From Comamonadaceae bacterium (GTDB lineage: Bacteria > Pseudomonadota > Gammaproteobacteria > Burkholderiales > Burkholderiaceae_C), in the NCBI GenBank assembly GCA_947442105.1, contig CANEVH010000024.1, forward strand, positions 1 through 56,921: DNA of 56,921 nucleotides. Direction: 5' to 3'. Under the pieces are notes generated by a model. That model worked only from the letters and a program-made list of their open reading frames with translations. It made no database searches and was not told where the DNA came from. Position 1 is the first letter of the stretch; each line of letters starts with the position of its first letter. Position numbers and translations under genes: made by a program. This document shows positions 26,157 to 33,195 of the stretch, in pieces.

Positions 26157-26439
26157 ATGAAAACAGCCACACTGCCCCCCCATCCGCGTTGCCCCTGATT
26201 TCCGGCTTGAGCTCGAAGGCGTGCTGGAACAAGGCGAAACCTTGTCGCAATTCGTCGAAAACGCGGTGCGCACCACGGTCGCCAAGCGCAAGAACCAGGC
26301 CGAGTTCATTCGGCGCGGCATTGCCGCCATCGACGCGACCAAGGTTGACGCCAGCGGCATCCCCGCCGACGTGGTGGTTAGCAAACTGGAAGCCAAGTTG
26401 GCTGCGGCCAGGCTGGTCTTGGCGCAGCGCGGCGGATGA
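26157..26439 (+). pseudogene. Antitoxin of YlcI/YnfO type, frameshifted at a C7 tract
   Basis: From the ATG at 26157 the frame reads MKTATLPP and then ends after a run of seven C (26175-26181). With six C it would continue IRVAPDFRLELEGVLEQGETLSQFVENAVR and on to the stop at 26439, giving a complete antitoxin of about 93 aa. As it stands, only a product from a GTG at 26221 (72 aa, MLEQGETLSQFVENAVR...) is open, which lacks the amino-terminal DNA-binding strand. The stop overlaps the toxin start. Possibilities are a sequencing error, a dead antitoxin, or slippage at the C tract restoring the frame. Confidence 0.7.
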
Positions 26440-26762
26440 AATACACGGTCGAATTCAGCCAGGCCGCAGCCGAAGATTTGGATCAACCGTTTGACTTCGC
26501 GCTGCAACGCGAATTGGACAGTGCAACGGGCGAACTCGAAATCCCGGAAAGAGCCCTGCGGGCTATCAAAAACGGCATCGCATTTTTGGCATCGTCGCCG
26601 TTTGCCTGTCGCAAGGTGGGGAGTAGTTCCCTTATCCGTGAACTGATTATTTTGTTTGGCCACACGGGCTATGTCGGGTTGTTTGAGATTGTGAACAGCA
26701 AGACCGTCATCGTTGGTGCTATTCGGTATCAGCGGGAGGACGATTACTACTGCGGGTCATAA
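26436..26762 (+). CDS. RelE/ParE family toxin
   Basis: A 108-aa toxin with the ParE/RelE-fold pattern: MKYTVEFSQAAAEDLDQPFDF, then a helix ERALRAIKNGIAFLASSPFACRKV, then strands SSLIRELIILFGHTGYVGLFEI and TVIVGAIRYQREDDYY. Its ATG overlaps the antitoxin stop (ATGA), showing a two-gene module. Whether it acts on gyrase or on mRNA cannot be told. An intact toxin beside a frameshifted antitoxin is unusual and suggests that either the antitoxin is still made or the toxin is inactive. Confidence 0.85.
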   Translation: MKYTVEFSQAAAEDLDQPFDFALQRELDSATGELEIPERALRAIKNGIAFLASSPFACRKVGSSSLIRELIILFGHTGYVGLFEIVNSKTVIVGAIRYQREDDYYCGS

Positions 26763-27014
26763 GCGGTCGCTAAAGTTCGCTATCTGACCGACAACTCTAA
26801 GCTGCGTTCTGCCATTCAGCTCGCAAAGAAACTATCCCTGCGCACACGTTAACTGGCGCCGGAACGCGAAGCACAGATGAAACTATTACTCGCAATGGTC
26901 AGTATCGATATCCGCGTTGACCGCTAATTTAGGCTAGGGCATGAAGGCAAGAGCATTGAATTGTTGACTCAACAAACGACTAAACCGAATTTCCGCTTGC
27001 GTATGTCAATATTG
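26763..27014. other. Gene-free spacer between toxin gene and defence-like unit
   Basis: About 250 bases with falling GC content toward the right. One frame reads KLRSAIQLAKKLSLRTR followed by a stop and further short open pieces, but nothing I can match to a family. It may be the eroded end of an earlier insertion. No terminator hairpin with a T run is obvious for either flanking gene. Confidence 0.4.
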
Positions 27015-27617
27015 CTAGAATTTGTCTAGGATAATTACTCGACCAAGTCGATATAGCGCAACTATTAGCTGATAGGTCAGAGTTAAGCAAAGAAATGTGA
27101 GGAACCAAGTGAAGATCGATAAGATCAATACATCCGGTAGTATTTTTTGCACGCTGGCGACGATTGTAGTGATTGCCATGGTTACTAACGGAAATGCGAA
27201 GGCGGAGTTAATGCTTAACACCGACCCAGCCGGTGCCTTGGTGGCGAGCTCCTTTCTTTGGTGGCCTTCTTGTATTTTCTTGAGAAGGTCTCCGCTGAGT
27301 CCAAAAACCAATGCGTACGCACCAATTCCGAAGCCGAGGAGCGATGGGATTAAGGAAAGTGCTATGTCATGGGGGTTCGCTTCAATTTCGAACGAATATG
27401 GCATACAGCCGCAAGGGATAGGAATTGCGGCGAGCAAGATTGATACAAAAATCGGCCAACCTAAAGTACTCAGCCAATACTTTGCCGGAGCGATTTTTTC
27501 GAAAAAATATTCAGATCCTTCGCTTGCATAGTCGGAGGAAATTTCAATGAATGACCCAAGTCCTGGTAATTTAAGCAGGAGGGGCCTGGCTCGTACTTTG
27601 CTATTTTGCGGGGACAT
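27015..27617 (-). CDS. Four-helix membrane protein, RexB-like candidate
   Basis: A 200-aa integral membrane protein with a cytosolic amino part of about 45 residues and four hydrophobic segments (about 49-68, 85-107, 132-156, 159-190). After helix 2 comes the charged stretch GDLLKKIQEGHQRKEL, and it ends LYRLGRVIILDKF. Phage lambda RexB also has four helices, with a similar Lys-Ile-Arg-Glu stretch after its second helix (compared from memory). The gene overlaps the end of the upstream 314-aa gene by 17 bases and has its own TGAGGT ribosome binding site. AT-richer than the core genes around it. Role as a membrane-permeabilising effector is inference. Confidence 0.6.
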   Translation of the reverse strand: MSPQNSKVRARPLLLKLPGLGSFIEISSDYASEGSEYFFEKIAPAKYWLSTLGWPIFVSILLAAIPIPCGCMPYSFEIEANPHDIALSLIPSLLGFGIGAYALVFGLSGDLLKKIQEGHQRKELATKAPAGSVLSINSAFAFPLVTMAITTIVASVQKILPDVLILSIFTWFLTFLCLTLTYQLIVALYRLGRVIILDKF

Positions 27618-28545
27618 TATTTACCTCAGGCAGGTGGCCTATCCGCCGTGCAAGATCTTTTATTTTGATTACCATTCTCCCGTAAAACGACATTGGGTCC
27701 TCATCGTTGCGTTCTCTCGCGCTAATTGTCTGAGGGTTTGACTCAGACTCATAGCGTGCCAAATTTGTGCCCCCTTTTTCGTTTTTCTCTAAGTAAGTAA
27801 TTGATGCTTGACCATATTGAGGTGCATTTTTAACAAACCCTTCAAGCGTTTCCGGCACGCGTGGCATATGAGAGCCTCGGTCTGAGGATGCAGATATTTT
27901 TAGGCGGTGCAGGCTGTTGGCTGCCATGTCTTGGAGTACCTCATCCTGAGTTGGCCCATTTTTAAAGGTAATGTCGATTTCTATTTTCGTAAATCCTACG
28001 GCCCGTTCAAGTATAGAATTTAGCTCTTCTTCGCGCGAGACTAAGTTAACAGTTAGCGTGTAATCCGGGAAGAATTTTTCTGCTACTGGTTGAAGGTACT
28101 GTTCGAGCGAACTTTTCACGGCTCTCTGATTCGGTAGGCGCCCATTTTGCTCTTCAATACCAAACCAGTGAGAAACTGGGTCAAATATGTATAGAAACTC
28201 CTTGCGGTTTGCAACTGCATCCTGCCCCTCTTGTGCCTTGAATAAGGTGGCTTTCGTGTAAAGGTCTTCAACTTCGCCGGCTTGATGGAATTTTATGAAG
28301 CGACCAACAATAAATGTGTGCCGATCTTTCATTCGCTTGTACACATGTTTTTCGCAGTTCAGTGCCGCGAAGTAAGAGTCATTTATCAATGGCTTTGCAT
28401 CTGTAACTAGCCTTTTTTGTTTGATTGACCTAGTAACGGAATCATTGAAGTGTTTGAACAGTTCAATATATCGGAATTCTCCCGCCTCACCTGTTTTTGC
28501 AAAATTTAGCGGAAGCAATTGAATGTTGTAAATCCTAAGTTTCAT
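27601..28545 (-). CDS. Cytosolic protein, RexA-like / DUF4747-like candidate
   Basis: A 314-aa soluble protein with no signal or helix spans. It begins MKLRIYNIQLLPLNF and alternates strands and helices: HTFIVGRFIKF, KEFLYIFDPVSHWFGIEE, then KIEIDITFKNGPTQDEVLQDMAANSLHRLKISAS, then VKNAPQYGQASITYLEKN and LARYESESNPQTIS. The last part resembles lambda RexA around its N-P-S-P-Q-F segment as I remember it, and the overall order of elements is alike (RexA has 279 aa). DUF4747 is another family it may belong to. AGGGA lies 8 bases before the ATG. It overlaps the downstream four-helix membrane gene, the RexA-RexB arrangement. Confidence 0.55.
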   Translation of the reverse strand: MKLRIYNIQLLPLNFAKTGEAGEFRYIELFKHFNDSVTRSIKQKRLVTDAKPLINDSYFAALNCEKHVYKRMKDRHTFIVGRFIKFHQAGEVEDLYTKATLFKAQEGQDAVANRKEFLYIFDPVSHWFGIEEQNGRLPNQRAVKSSLEQYLQPVAEKFFPDYTLTVNLVSREEELNSILERAVGFTKIEIDITFKNGPTQDEVLQDMAANSLHRLKISASSDRGSHMPRVPETLEGFVKNAPQYGQASITYLEKNEKGGTNLARYESESNPQTISARERNDEDPMSFYGRMVIKIKDLARRIGHLPEVNNVPAK

Positions 28546-28685
28546 CTGTTTTCCCTAAAAAATAATGTAAAGCCGATGGAGTTGCTGCTAGTAGAGAATA
28601 ATCTAAATCTGTTATCGTTTGCAACTACTTTATATTTTCTGATTTTAGTTCGATAACCTGCTTTTTGAAACTTTAAAGTGTGCAT
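28542..28685 (-). CDS. Possible 47-aa ORF before the RexA-like gene
   Basis: A short AT-rich frame (MHTLKFQKAGYRTKIRKYKV...) rich in Lys and Arg whose stop overlaps the start of the 314-aa gene (ATGA). The overlap favours coupling, but the ribosome binding site is far from the ATG and a frame of this length can occur by chance in AT-rich sequence. A promoter-like TTGCAA with an ATTATT downstream lies inside it, so this could instead be the leader of the RexA-like gene. Confidence 0.3.
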   Translation of the reverse strand: MHTLKFQKAGYRTKIRKYKVVANDNRFRLFSTSSNSIGFTLFFRENR

Positions 28686-28697
28686 TGAAATTAAGCA

Positions 28698-28784
28698 CTA
28701 ACCTCGTTTTTTTGTAAGCGTACAAAAGAATATAAAAATCGATAAAGTCGCCGCATAGTTCGTCGCCACTACAGTGGCCATCAT
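28698..28784 (-). CDS. Possible 28-aa hydrophobic peptide
   Basis: A very short frame starting ATGATG, nearly all one membrane helix (AATLSIFIFFCTL) with a basic end TKKRG. It begins one base after the stop of the preceding 46-aa ORF (TAAATG), which suggests translational reinitiation. Such peptides are too short for composition tests; the call rests on the junction and hydrophobicity. Confidence 0.4.
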   Translation of the reverse strand: MMATVVATNYAATLSIFIFFCTLTKKRG

Positions 28785-28925
28785 TTAACTTGGGAGTTGA
28801 TCTCGAATGACTGGTAGTGCCGCACCGACACCCAAGGCGGCGATCGTTCCCATGGAGTAGCCTGCCGCTAATCGCAACTGCCGAAACAGCGAATGGTGCT
28901 TCCCATTAATATTTCTTTGACGCAT
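28785..28925 (-). CDS. Small 46-aa membrane peptide, first ORF after the riboswitch
   Basis: A 46-aa ORF with a basic amino part (MRQRNINGKHHSLFRQLR), one membrane segment (AAGYSMGTIAALGVGAALPVI) and a short tail RDQLPS. It has a strong ribosome binding site (GAGGAAG, 6 bases before the ATG), and that site can pair with an upstream UUUCCU in a hairpin, as expected for a riboswitch target. I do not recognise the protein. Composition is closer to the core genome than the AT-rich genes that follow. Confidence 0.55.
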   Translation of the reverse strand: MRQRNINGKHHSLFRQLRLAAGYSMGTIAALGVGAALPVIRDQLPS

Positions 28926-28930
28926 TCCGA

Positions 28931-28960
28931 CTTCCTCATTGCATAAGCAATCTCAGGAAA
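28931..28960 (-). promoter_or_regulatory. Shine-Dalgarno-sequestering hairpin (riboswitch expression platform)
   Basis: In the minus-strand transcript UUUCCU (28955-28960) can pair with AGGAAG (28931-28936), the ribosome binding site of the 46-aa ORF, around an inner AUUGC-UUAU-GCAAU stem. This would hide the ribosome binding site. It lies about 25 bases after the c-di-GMP aptamer, the place expected for an expression platform acting on translation. Confidence 0.6.
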
Positions 28961-28984
28961 GACCAGACAAGCCAATCTTGTCCG

Positions 28985-29080
28985 TCGAATCTAGCGGCCC
29001 CGCTGACGTTACGCCTGTGGTGGCGCGTTAGTTCGGTGGCTTTGCGTCGCCGGTTTTCACCGGGTTTGCCCTTCAATTTC
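28985..29080 (-). promoter_or_regulatory. Cyclic-di-GMP-I (GEMM-I) riboswitch aptamer
   Basis: The minus strand holds the GEMM-I core words in order: AGGGCAAACC, a stem CCGGT-GAAA-ACCGG with a GNRA loop, GACGCAAAGCCACCG, a second hairpin GCGCC-ACCACA-GGCGT and a third stem AGCGG-GG-CCGCT (28992-29004). This is the layout of class I c-di-GMP riboswitches such as Vc2, including the tetraloop and the GACGCAAAGCC signature. The G preceding GGC in AGGGC is kept, which favours c-di-GMP over cGAMP specificity. GGACAAG occurs on both sides and either copy can pair with CUUGUC downstream, giving alternative folds. The first ORF after it encodes a small membrane peptide. Confidence 0.88.
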
Positions 29081-29085
29081 TTGTC

Positions 29086-29141
29086 CATCGGCCTTGGCAG
29101 GCACCGATGCTTTCATCTTATCAAAATAAGAATGGTTTAAA
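29086..29141 (-). promoter_or_regulatory. Candidate promoter and 5' hairpin of the riboswitch transcript
   Basis: On the minus strand TTTAAA (29136-29141) and TAAGAT (29115-29120) are 15 bases apart, a poor but possible sigma-70 promoter. The transcript would then begin with a hairpin CAUCG-GU-GCCU...AGGC-CGAUG (29086-29109) just before the aptamer. Confidence 0.35.
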
Positions 29142-29218
29142 GAGGGGGTAGGGCGCCGCAGACTTCGTCCCAGCCCGCTTTTCAAGCCCCATCGCCCCAG
29201 TAGAAAATCCCCTCCCCC

Positions 29219-29722
29219 ATGGCAAAAAAAGAACCCCGCAACGACCGCGTCAGCGAAACCCCGGCCACCCAGTTGCTCAAGGCGCACAAGGTGGTGTTTA
29301 GCGAGCATCCCTATGAATATCTGGAACACGGCGGCGCGCAGCACAGCGCGCAGGTGCTGGGTTGGGACCCGTTTCATGTGGTCAAAACCCTGGTGATGGA
29401 AGACCAAGACGCCAAACCGCTGCTGGTGCTGATGCACGGCAACCGCAAGGTGTCCACCAAAAACCTGGCGCGCCAGATAGGCGCCAAGTCGGTGGGGCCG
29501 TGTACCCCCGAGACGGCCAACCGCCACAGCGGCTACCTGGTGGGCGGCACCTCGCCCTTTGCCACGCGCAAAGCGATGCCGGTCTATATCGAATCCACCA
29601 TCCTGGGCCTGCCCAAGATATTGATTAACGGCGGGCGGCGCGGCTATTTGGTGGGCATAGACCCGGCCGTTTGCGTGGCCTTGCTGTGCGCAAAGACGGT
29701 ACAGTGCGCGCTTGATGACTAG
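29219..29722 (+). CDS. ybaK: Cys-tRNA(Pro)/Cys-tRNA(Cys) deacylase YbaK
   Basis: A 167-aa trans-editing enzyme of the YbaK/EbsC family that removes cysteine from mischarged tRNA-Pro. Family segments include TPATQLLKAHKVVFSEHPYEY, DPFHVVKTLVMED with the key Lys, LVLMHGNRKVSTKNLAR, YLVGGTSPFATRK and ESTILGLPKILINGGRRG. Length and both ends match. It ends 39 bases before plsY and marks the right edge of the accessory region. Confidence 0.95.
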   Translation: MAKKEPRNDRVSETPATQLLKAHKVVFSEHPYEYLEHGGAQHSAQVLGWDPFHVVKTLVMEDQDAKPLLVLMHGNRKVSTKNLARQIGAKSVGPCTPETANRHSGYLVGGTSPFATRKAMPVYIESTILGLPKILINGGRRGYLVGIDPAVCVALLCAKTVQCALDD

Positions 29723-29761
29723 CGCCAGCATTGGTCCTAAAAACTATAAGGAGACTACCTC

Positions 29762-30406
29762 TTGGACACGATCACCCCCCTTCTTGCCCCGTTTTTGCCC
29801 GCCTTGGCCACCGTGGCGGCGTACCTGATGGGTTCGCTGTCGTTTGCCGTGATCGTCAGCCACGCCATGGGCTTGAACGACCCGCGCAGCTACGGCAGCA
29901 AAAACCCTGGTGCCACCAATGTGCTGCGCTCGGGCAACAAGACGGCGGCGGTGCTGACCTTGTTGCTGGACGCCTTCAAAGGCTGGCTGCCCGTGGCGGC
30001 CGTGCAAACCTGGGGCGCGGCCTATGGGCTGGAGGCGGGCAGCGTGGCGCTGGTGGGGCTGGCGGCATTTTTGGGCCATTTGTACCCGGTGTTCTTCCGC
30101 TTTGTGGGTGGCAAGGGCGTGGCCACGGCGCTGGGCGTGGTGCTGGCGGTCAACCCGGTGTTGGGTGCGGCCACGGGCGTCACCTGGCTGCTGATCGCCT
30201 TCTTTTTTCGCTACTCGTCACTGGCGGCGCTGATTGCTGCCGTGTTTGTGCCGGTGTATTACCTGATGGGCGACGGCGTGGCTTGGCGTGCGGACAATCG
30301 CATTGCCCTGGCGCTGGTGGTGATTAGCGCGCTGCTGATCTGGCGCCATGCCGAAAACCTGTCGCGCCTGGTCAAGGGCACGGAATCGAAGATTGGTAAA
30401 AAGTAA
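29762..30406 (+). CDS. plsY: Acyl-phosphate glycerol-3-phosphate acyltransferase PlsY
   Basis: A 214-aa inner membrane enzyme with about five helices that makes lysophosphatidic acid from acyl-phosphate and glycerol-3-phosphate. PlsY motifs are [51 protein letters not shown] and [18 protein letters not shown]. The start is a TTG: an AAGGAG ribosome binding site stands at the right distance before it and no ATG exists until inside the first helix. Confidence 0.95.
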   Translation: MDTITPLLAPFLPALATVAAYLMGSLSFAVIVSHAMGLNDPRSYGSKNPGATNVLRSGNKTAAVLTLLLDAFKGWLPVAAVQTWGAAYGLEAGSVALVGLAAFLGHLYPVFFRFVGGKGVATALGVVLAVNPVLGAATGVTWLLIAFFFRYSSLAALIAAVFVPVYYLMGDGVAWRADNRIALALVVISALLIWRHAENLSRLVKGTESKIGKK

Positions 30407-30417
30407 GCCGACTCACG

Positions 30418-30439
30418 CCGTGCCAGCGGATGGGCACGG
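30418..30439. terminator. Candidate bidirectional hairpin between plsY and yajQ
   Basis: A 7-base stem CCGTGCC/GGCACGG with an 8-base loop lies between the converging plsY and yajQ genes. There is no T run on either side, so intrinsic termination is uncertain. Confidence 0.35.
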
Positions 30440-30454
30440 GGGGAGGCGGGGGCT

Positions 30455-30940
30455 TTAGTCGCGAAAGTTGTTGAAACTGAGCGGAATATCGGTAATTTCT
30501 TTTTTCAGCAGCGCCATGGCGGTCTGCAGGTCGTCGCGCTTGGCGCCGGTTACGCGCACCGAATCGCCCTGGATGGCGCCTTGCACCTTGAGTTTGCTGT
30601 CTTTCAGAATGCGCTGGATTTTTTTGCCCAGTTCGGCCTCAATGCCGTTGCGCACGGTAATCACCTGTTTCACCTTGTCGCCGCCCATTTTTTGCACGTC
30701 GCCCAGGTCCAAAAAGCGCACGTCCACATTGCGCTTGGTCAGCTTGTTGCGCAGCACGTCTTCAATTTGCGCCAGCTGAAACTCGGCGTCGCCGACCATG
30801 GTGATTTCTTTGTCTTTGATCTCAATGCTGGCGGACGTGCCTTTGAAGTCAAAGCGGGTGGTAATTTCTTTGACGGTGTTTTCTACGCCGTTTTTTACAT
30901 CGACCAGGTTGGCTTCGCAGACAGTGTCAAAAGAGGGCAT
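30455..30940 (-). CDS. yajQ: YajQ family nucleotide-binding protein
   Basis: A 161-aa cytosolic protein of two ferredoxin-like domains: [22 protein letters not shown] at the start, then [31 protein letters not shown] and, in the second half, [34 protein letters not shown]. Family members bind RNA/tRNA, and a Xanthomonas member binds c-di-GMP and works with a LysR regulator; whether this one does is not known. It lies 1.5 kb from a c-di-GMP riboswitch, which may be chance. Confidence 0.95.
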   Translation of the reverse strand: MPSFDTVCEANLVDVKNGVENTVKEITTRFDFKGTSASIEIKDKEITMVGDAEFQLAQIEDVLRNKLTKRNVDVRFLDLGDVQKMGGDKVKQVITVRNGIEAELGKKIQRILKDSKLKVQGAIQGDSVRVTGAKRDDLQTAMALLKKEITDIPLSFNNFRD

Positions 30941-31000
30941 GGCGGGGTTCTCTGAGCTAAATGGGGGCAGCACGCCGGGTGCGGGTGCGACAATCCTGGC

Positions 31001-32056
31001 ATGTTAGTCGAGAAAAACGTGGCCCTTCAGGCGCTCAACACCTTCCATATCGTGGCCAAGGCGCACGCGCTGCTGCGCATTCGCACCGAGGCCGACGCCC
31101 AAGCCGTGTGCGCCGACGCGCAGTGGCGCACGCAGCCAAAGTTTGTTTTGGGCGGTGGCAGCAACCTGGTGATCACCGGGGACGTGAAGCCGCTGGTGCT
31201 GAAGGTCGAAATCATGGGCCGCACGCTGCAGCGCGAGACGCCCAAACACTTCATCGTAGAAGCCGGTGCCGGCGAAAACTGGCACGATTTCGTGGCCTGG
31301 ACGCTGGACCAAGGCCTGCCCGGGCTGGAAAACCTGGCGCTCATTCCCGGCACGGTGGGCGCCACGCCGGTGCAAAACATAGGCGCCTATGGCGTGGAGC
31401 TGCAAGACCGCTTTGATTCTCTGGACGCCATCGACCTGCAAACCGGCCAAATATTCACCCTGGACGCCGCCCAATGCGGCTTTGGCTACCGCGACTCGGT
31501 GTTCAAACACGCCGCAGGCCCGCAAGGCCTGGGGCTGAAAGACCGGGCGCTGATCTTGCGGGTGCGCTTTGCCCTGCCCAAAGTCTGGAAGCCGGTGCTC
31601 GGATATGCGGACCTGGAAAAAATACAGGCCCAGCACGCCGGCGTGCAGCCCACGGCGCGCCAGTTGTTTGACTGGATTTGCCAGATTCGGCGCGCCAAGC
31701 TGCCCGACCCGGCGGTGATTGGCAACGCGGGCAGCTTTTTCAAAAACCCGACCGTGAGCGCCGAGCAGTGCGCCGACATCATTGCGCGCGACCCCAAGGT
31801 GGTGCACTACAAGCTGGCCGACGGCAGCTTCAAGCTCGCGGCCGGCTGGCTGATAGACGCCTGCGGCTGGCGCGGCAAGTCGATTGGCCAGGCCGGGGTG
31901 TTTGAAAAACAAGCGCTGGTGCTGGTCAACCGCGGCCCGTCGCCAGAGGCGCCAGGCGCCACCGGGGGCGAGGTAATGACGCTGGCACGTTCTATCCAGA
32001 CCAGCGTGTATGAGCGCTTTGGGTTGCGGCTGGAGACCGAGCCCGTGGTGCTGTGA
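31001..32056 (+). CDS. murB: UDP-N-acetylenolpyruvoylglucosamine reductase
   Basis: A 351-aa FAD enzyme that makes UDP-N-acetylmuramic acid for peptidoglycan. FAD-binding segments are [14 protein letters not shown] (near residue 47) and [26 protein letters not shown] (near 110). The active site Ser is in [10 protein letters not shown] (near 243), and [23 protein letters not shown] follows. The length and the YGYRDS-like segment GFGYRDSVF indicate type I MurB, as in E. coli. It is divergent from yajQ. Confidence 0.96.
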   Translation: MLVEKNVALQALNTFHIVAKAHALLRIRTEADAQAVCADAQWRTQPKFVLGGGSNLVITGDVKPLVLKVEIMGRTLQRETPKHFIVEAGAGENWHDFVAWTLDQGLPGLENLALIPGTVGATPVQNIGAYGVELQDRFDSLDAIDLQTGQIFTLDAAQCGFGYRDSVFKHAAGPQGLGLKDRALILRVRFALPKVWKPVLGYADLEKIQAQHAGVQPTARQLFDWICQIRRAKLPDPAVIGNAGSFFKNPTVSAEQCADIIARDPKVVHYKLADGSFKLAAGWLIDACGWRGKSIGQAGVFEKQALVLVNRGPSPEAPGATGGEVMTLARSIQTSVYERFGLRLETEPVVL

Positions 32057-32113
32057 AGGCCATGTGACGCTGCCCATCCATTCTTTGCTTAATTCAAAAC
32101 TACATTCACAAAT

Positions 32114-33157
32114 ATGAAAAACGTATTGGTTCTTGGCGGCACCGGCTTTGTTGGCGCCCATGTGTGTGAAAAGCTGATTCGCGCCGGCCTGCGCGTGACC
32201 GTGCCCACCCGGCGCGCGGTGAATGCCCGCAATATCTTGCATTTGCCCGCGCTCACCGTGCTGGAATGCGATGTGCATGACGAAGCGTCACTCACCCAGG
32301 CCATGCAAGGCATAGACGCGGTGGTCAACCTGGTGGCCATCCTGCACGGCTCGCCCGCCGCGTTCGATCGGGTACACCGCGCTTTGCCCGAAAAAATCGC
32401 CCGTGCCTGCGCCGCCCAAGGCGTGCGCCAACTGGTGCATATCAGCGCCTTGGGCACGGACCACCAGCAGCCGCAGGCTTGCGTGTCCAACTACCTGCGC
32501 AGCAAAGGGGAGGGCGAGGCCGCGCTGATGCGCATTTTGGGCTGGCCGCAGGACAAGGCCCCGGCCAACGCAAACGCCAACGCCACAGATGCGCTGGCAG
32601 CGACGCCCCACACGGGCTTGACGGTGCTGCGCCCCAGCGTGATCTTTGGCGCACAAGACCAGTTTTTGAACGTGTTTGCCAAGCTGCAAAAGTGGTTTCC
32701 GGTGATGCCCCTGGCCGGGGCGGACGCCAAGTTTCAGCCGGTGTGGGTGGAAGACGTGGCCCAGGCGGTGGTGCAAAGCGTGGTGGCGGGCCTGTCGGGT
32801 GCGCCGCGTTGGCAGGTGTTTGAGTTGGTGGGCACCAAGGTTTACCGCTTGCGTGAGCTGGTGCAGCTGGCTGCCCGATTGAGCGGCTTGGGAGGCGGGC
32901 ATGGTCGCCCGGTGATCGGTTTGCCGCGCTGGATGGGCAAGGTACAGGCGGCGATGTTGGGCTTGATGCCGGGCAAACCGCTCATGAGCGCGGACAACTT
33001 GGACTCTATGCAGGTGGACAACGTGGCGACCAGTCAGTACCCAGGGCTGCAGGCCTTTGGAATCACACCCACCGCATTGGCCGCTATTGCGCCCCTGTAT
33101 TTGGTGCGTGACCCCGCTGAGAAGGGCTTATTGGGCATTCGCCACCGGCCCCACTAG
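32114..33157 (+). CDS. Complex I NDUFA9 subunit-like NAD(P)-binding epimerase family protein
   Basis: A 347-aa extended short-chain dehydrogenase family protein. The nucleotide fold motif GGTGFVGAHV is at residues 8-17; QLVHISALG and a SKGEGEA stretch take the usual active site region, but the Tyr-x-x-x-Lys is altered (YLRSKGEGE keeps Tyr and Lys). LRPSVIFGAQDQFLN and VWVEDVAQAVV are typical of the NDUFA9-like group. An insertion rich in Asn and Ala (ANANANATDALAAT) lies near residue 155. Substrate unknown; in bacteria it is not shown to be part of complex I. Confidence 0.85.
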   Translation: MKNVLVLGGTGFVGAHVCEKLIRAGLRVTVPTRRAVNARNILHLPALTVLECDVHDEASLTQAMQGIDAVVNLVAILHGSPAAFDRVHRALPEKIARACAAQGVRQLVHISALGTDHQQPQACVSNYLRSKGEGEAALMRILGWPQDKAPANANANATDALAATPHTGLTVLRPSVIFGAQDQFLNVFAKLQKWFPVMPLAGADAKFQPVWVEDVAQAVVQSVVAGLSGAPRWQVFELVGTKVYRLRELVQLAARLSGLGGGHGRPVIGLPRWMGKVQAAMLGLMPGKPLMSADNLDSMQVDNVATSQYPGLQAFGITPTALAAIAPLYLVRDPAEKGLLGIRHRPH

Positions 33158-33195
33158 CAACTTGCGGCCTTAGCGGCCCTCGTGGTCCAAGCGGT

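Noticed and set aside
28785..28925. Type IV pilin-like amino end in the 46-aa peptide
   Set aside because: The string AALGVGAALPVIRDQ faintly recalls pilin helices, and c-di-GMP riboswitches often precede pilus genes. But there is no prepilin cleavage motif and no pilin body.
25345..29120. Prophage or integrative element
   Set aside because: No integrase, transposase, phage structural gene, tRNA target or flanking direct repeat is visible around the accessory genes.
29057..29731. Minus-strand frame of 224 codons opposite ybaK, running into the riboswitch
   Set aside because: It is antisense to ybaK. Its last codons (MKASVPAKADGQEIEGQTR) form a short frame before the aptamer, but that overlaps the aptamer core and has no ribosome binding site.
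31004..32278. Minus-strand frame of 424 codons opposite murB
   Set aside because: Antisense shadow; murB on the plus strand has all active site motifs.
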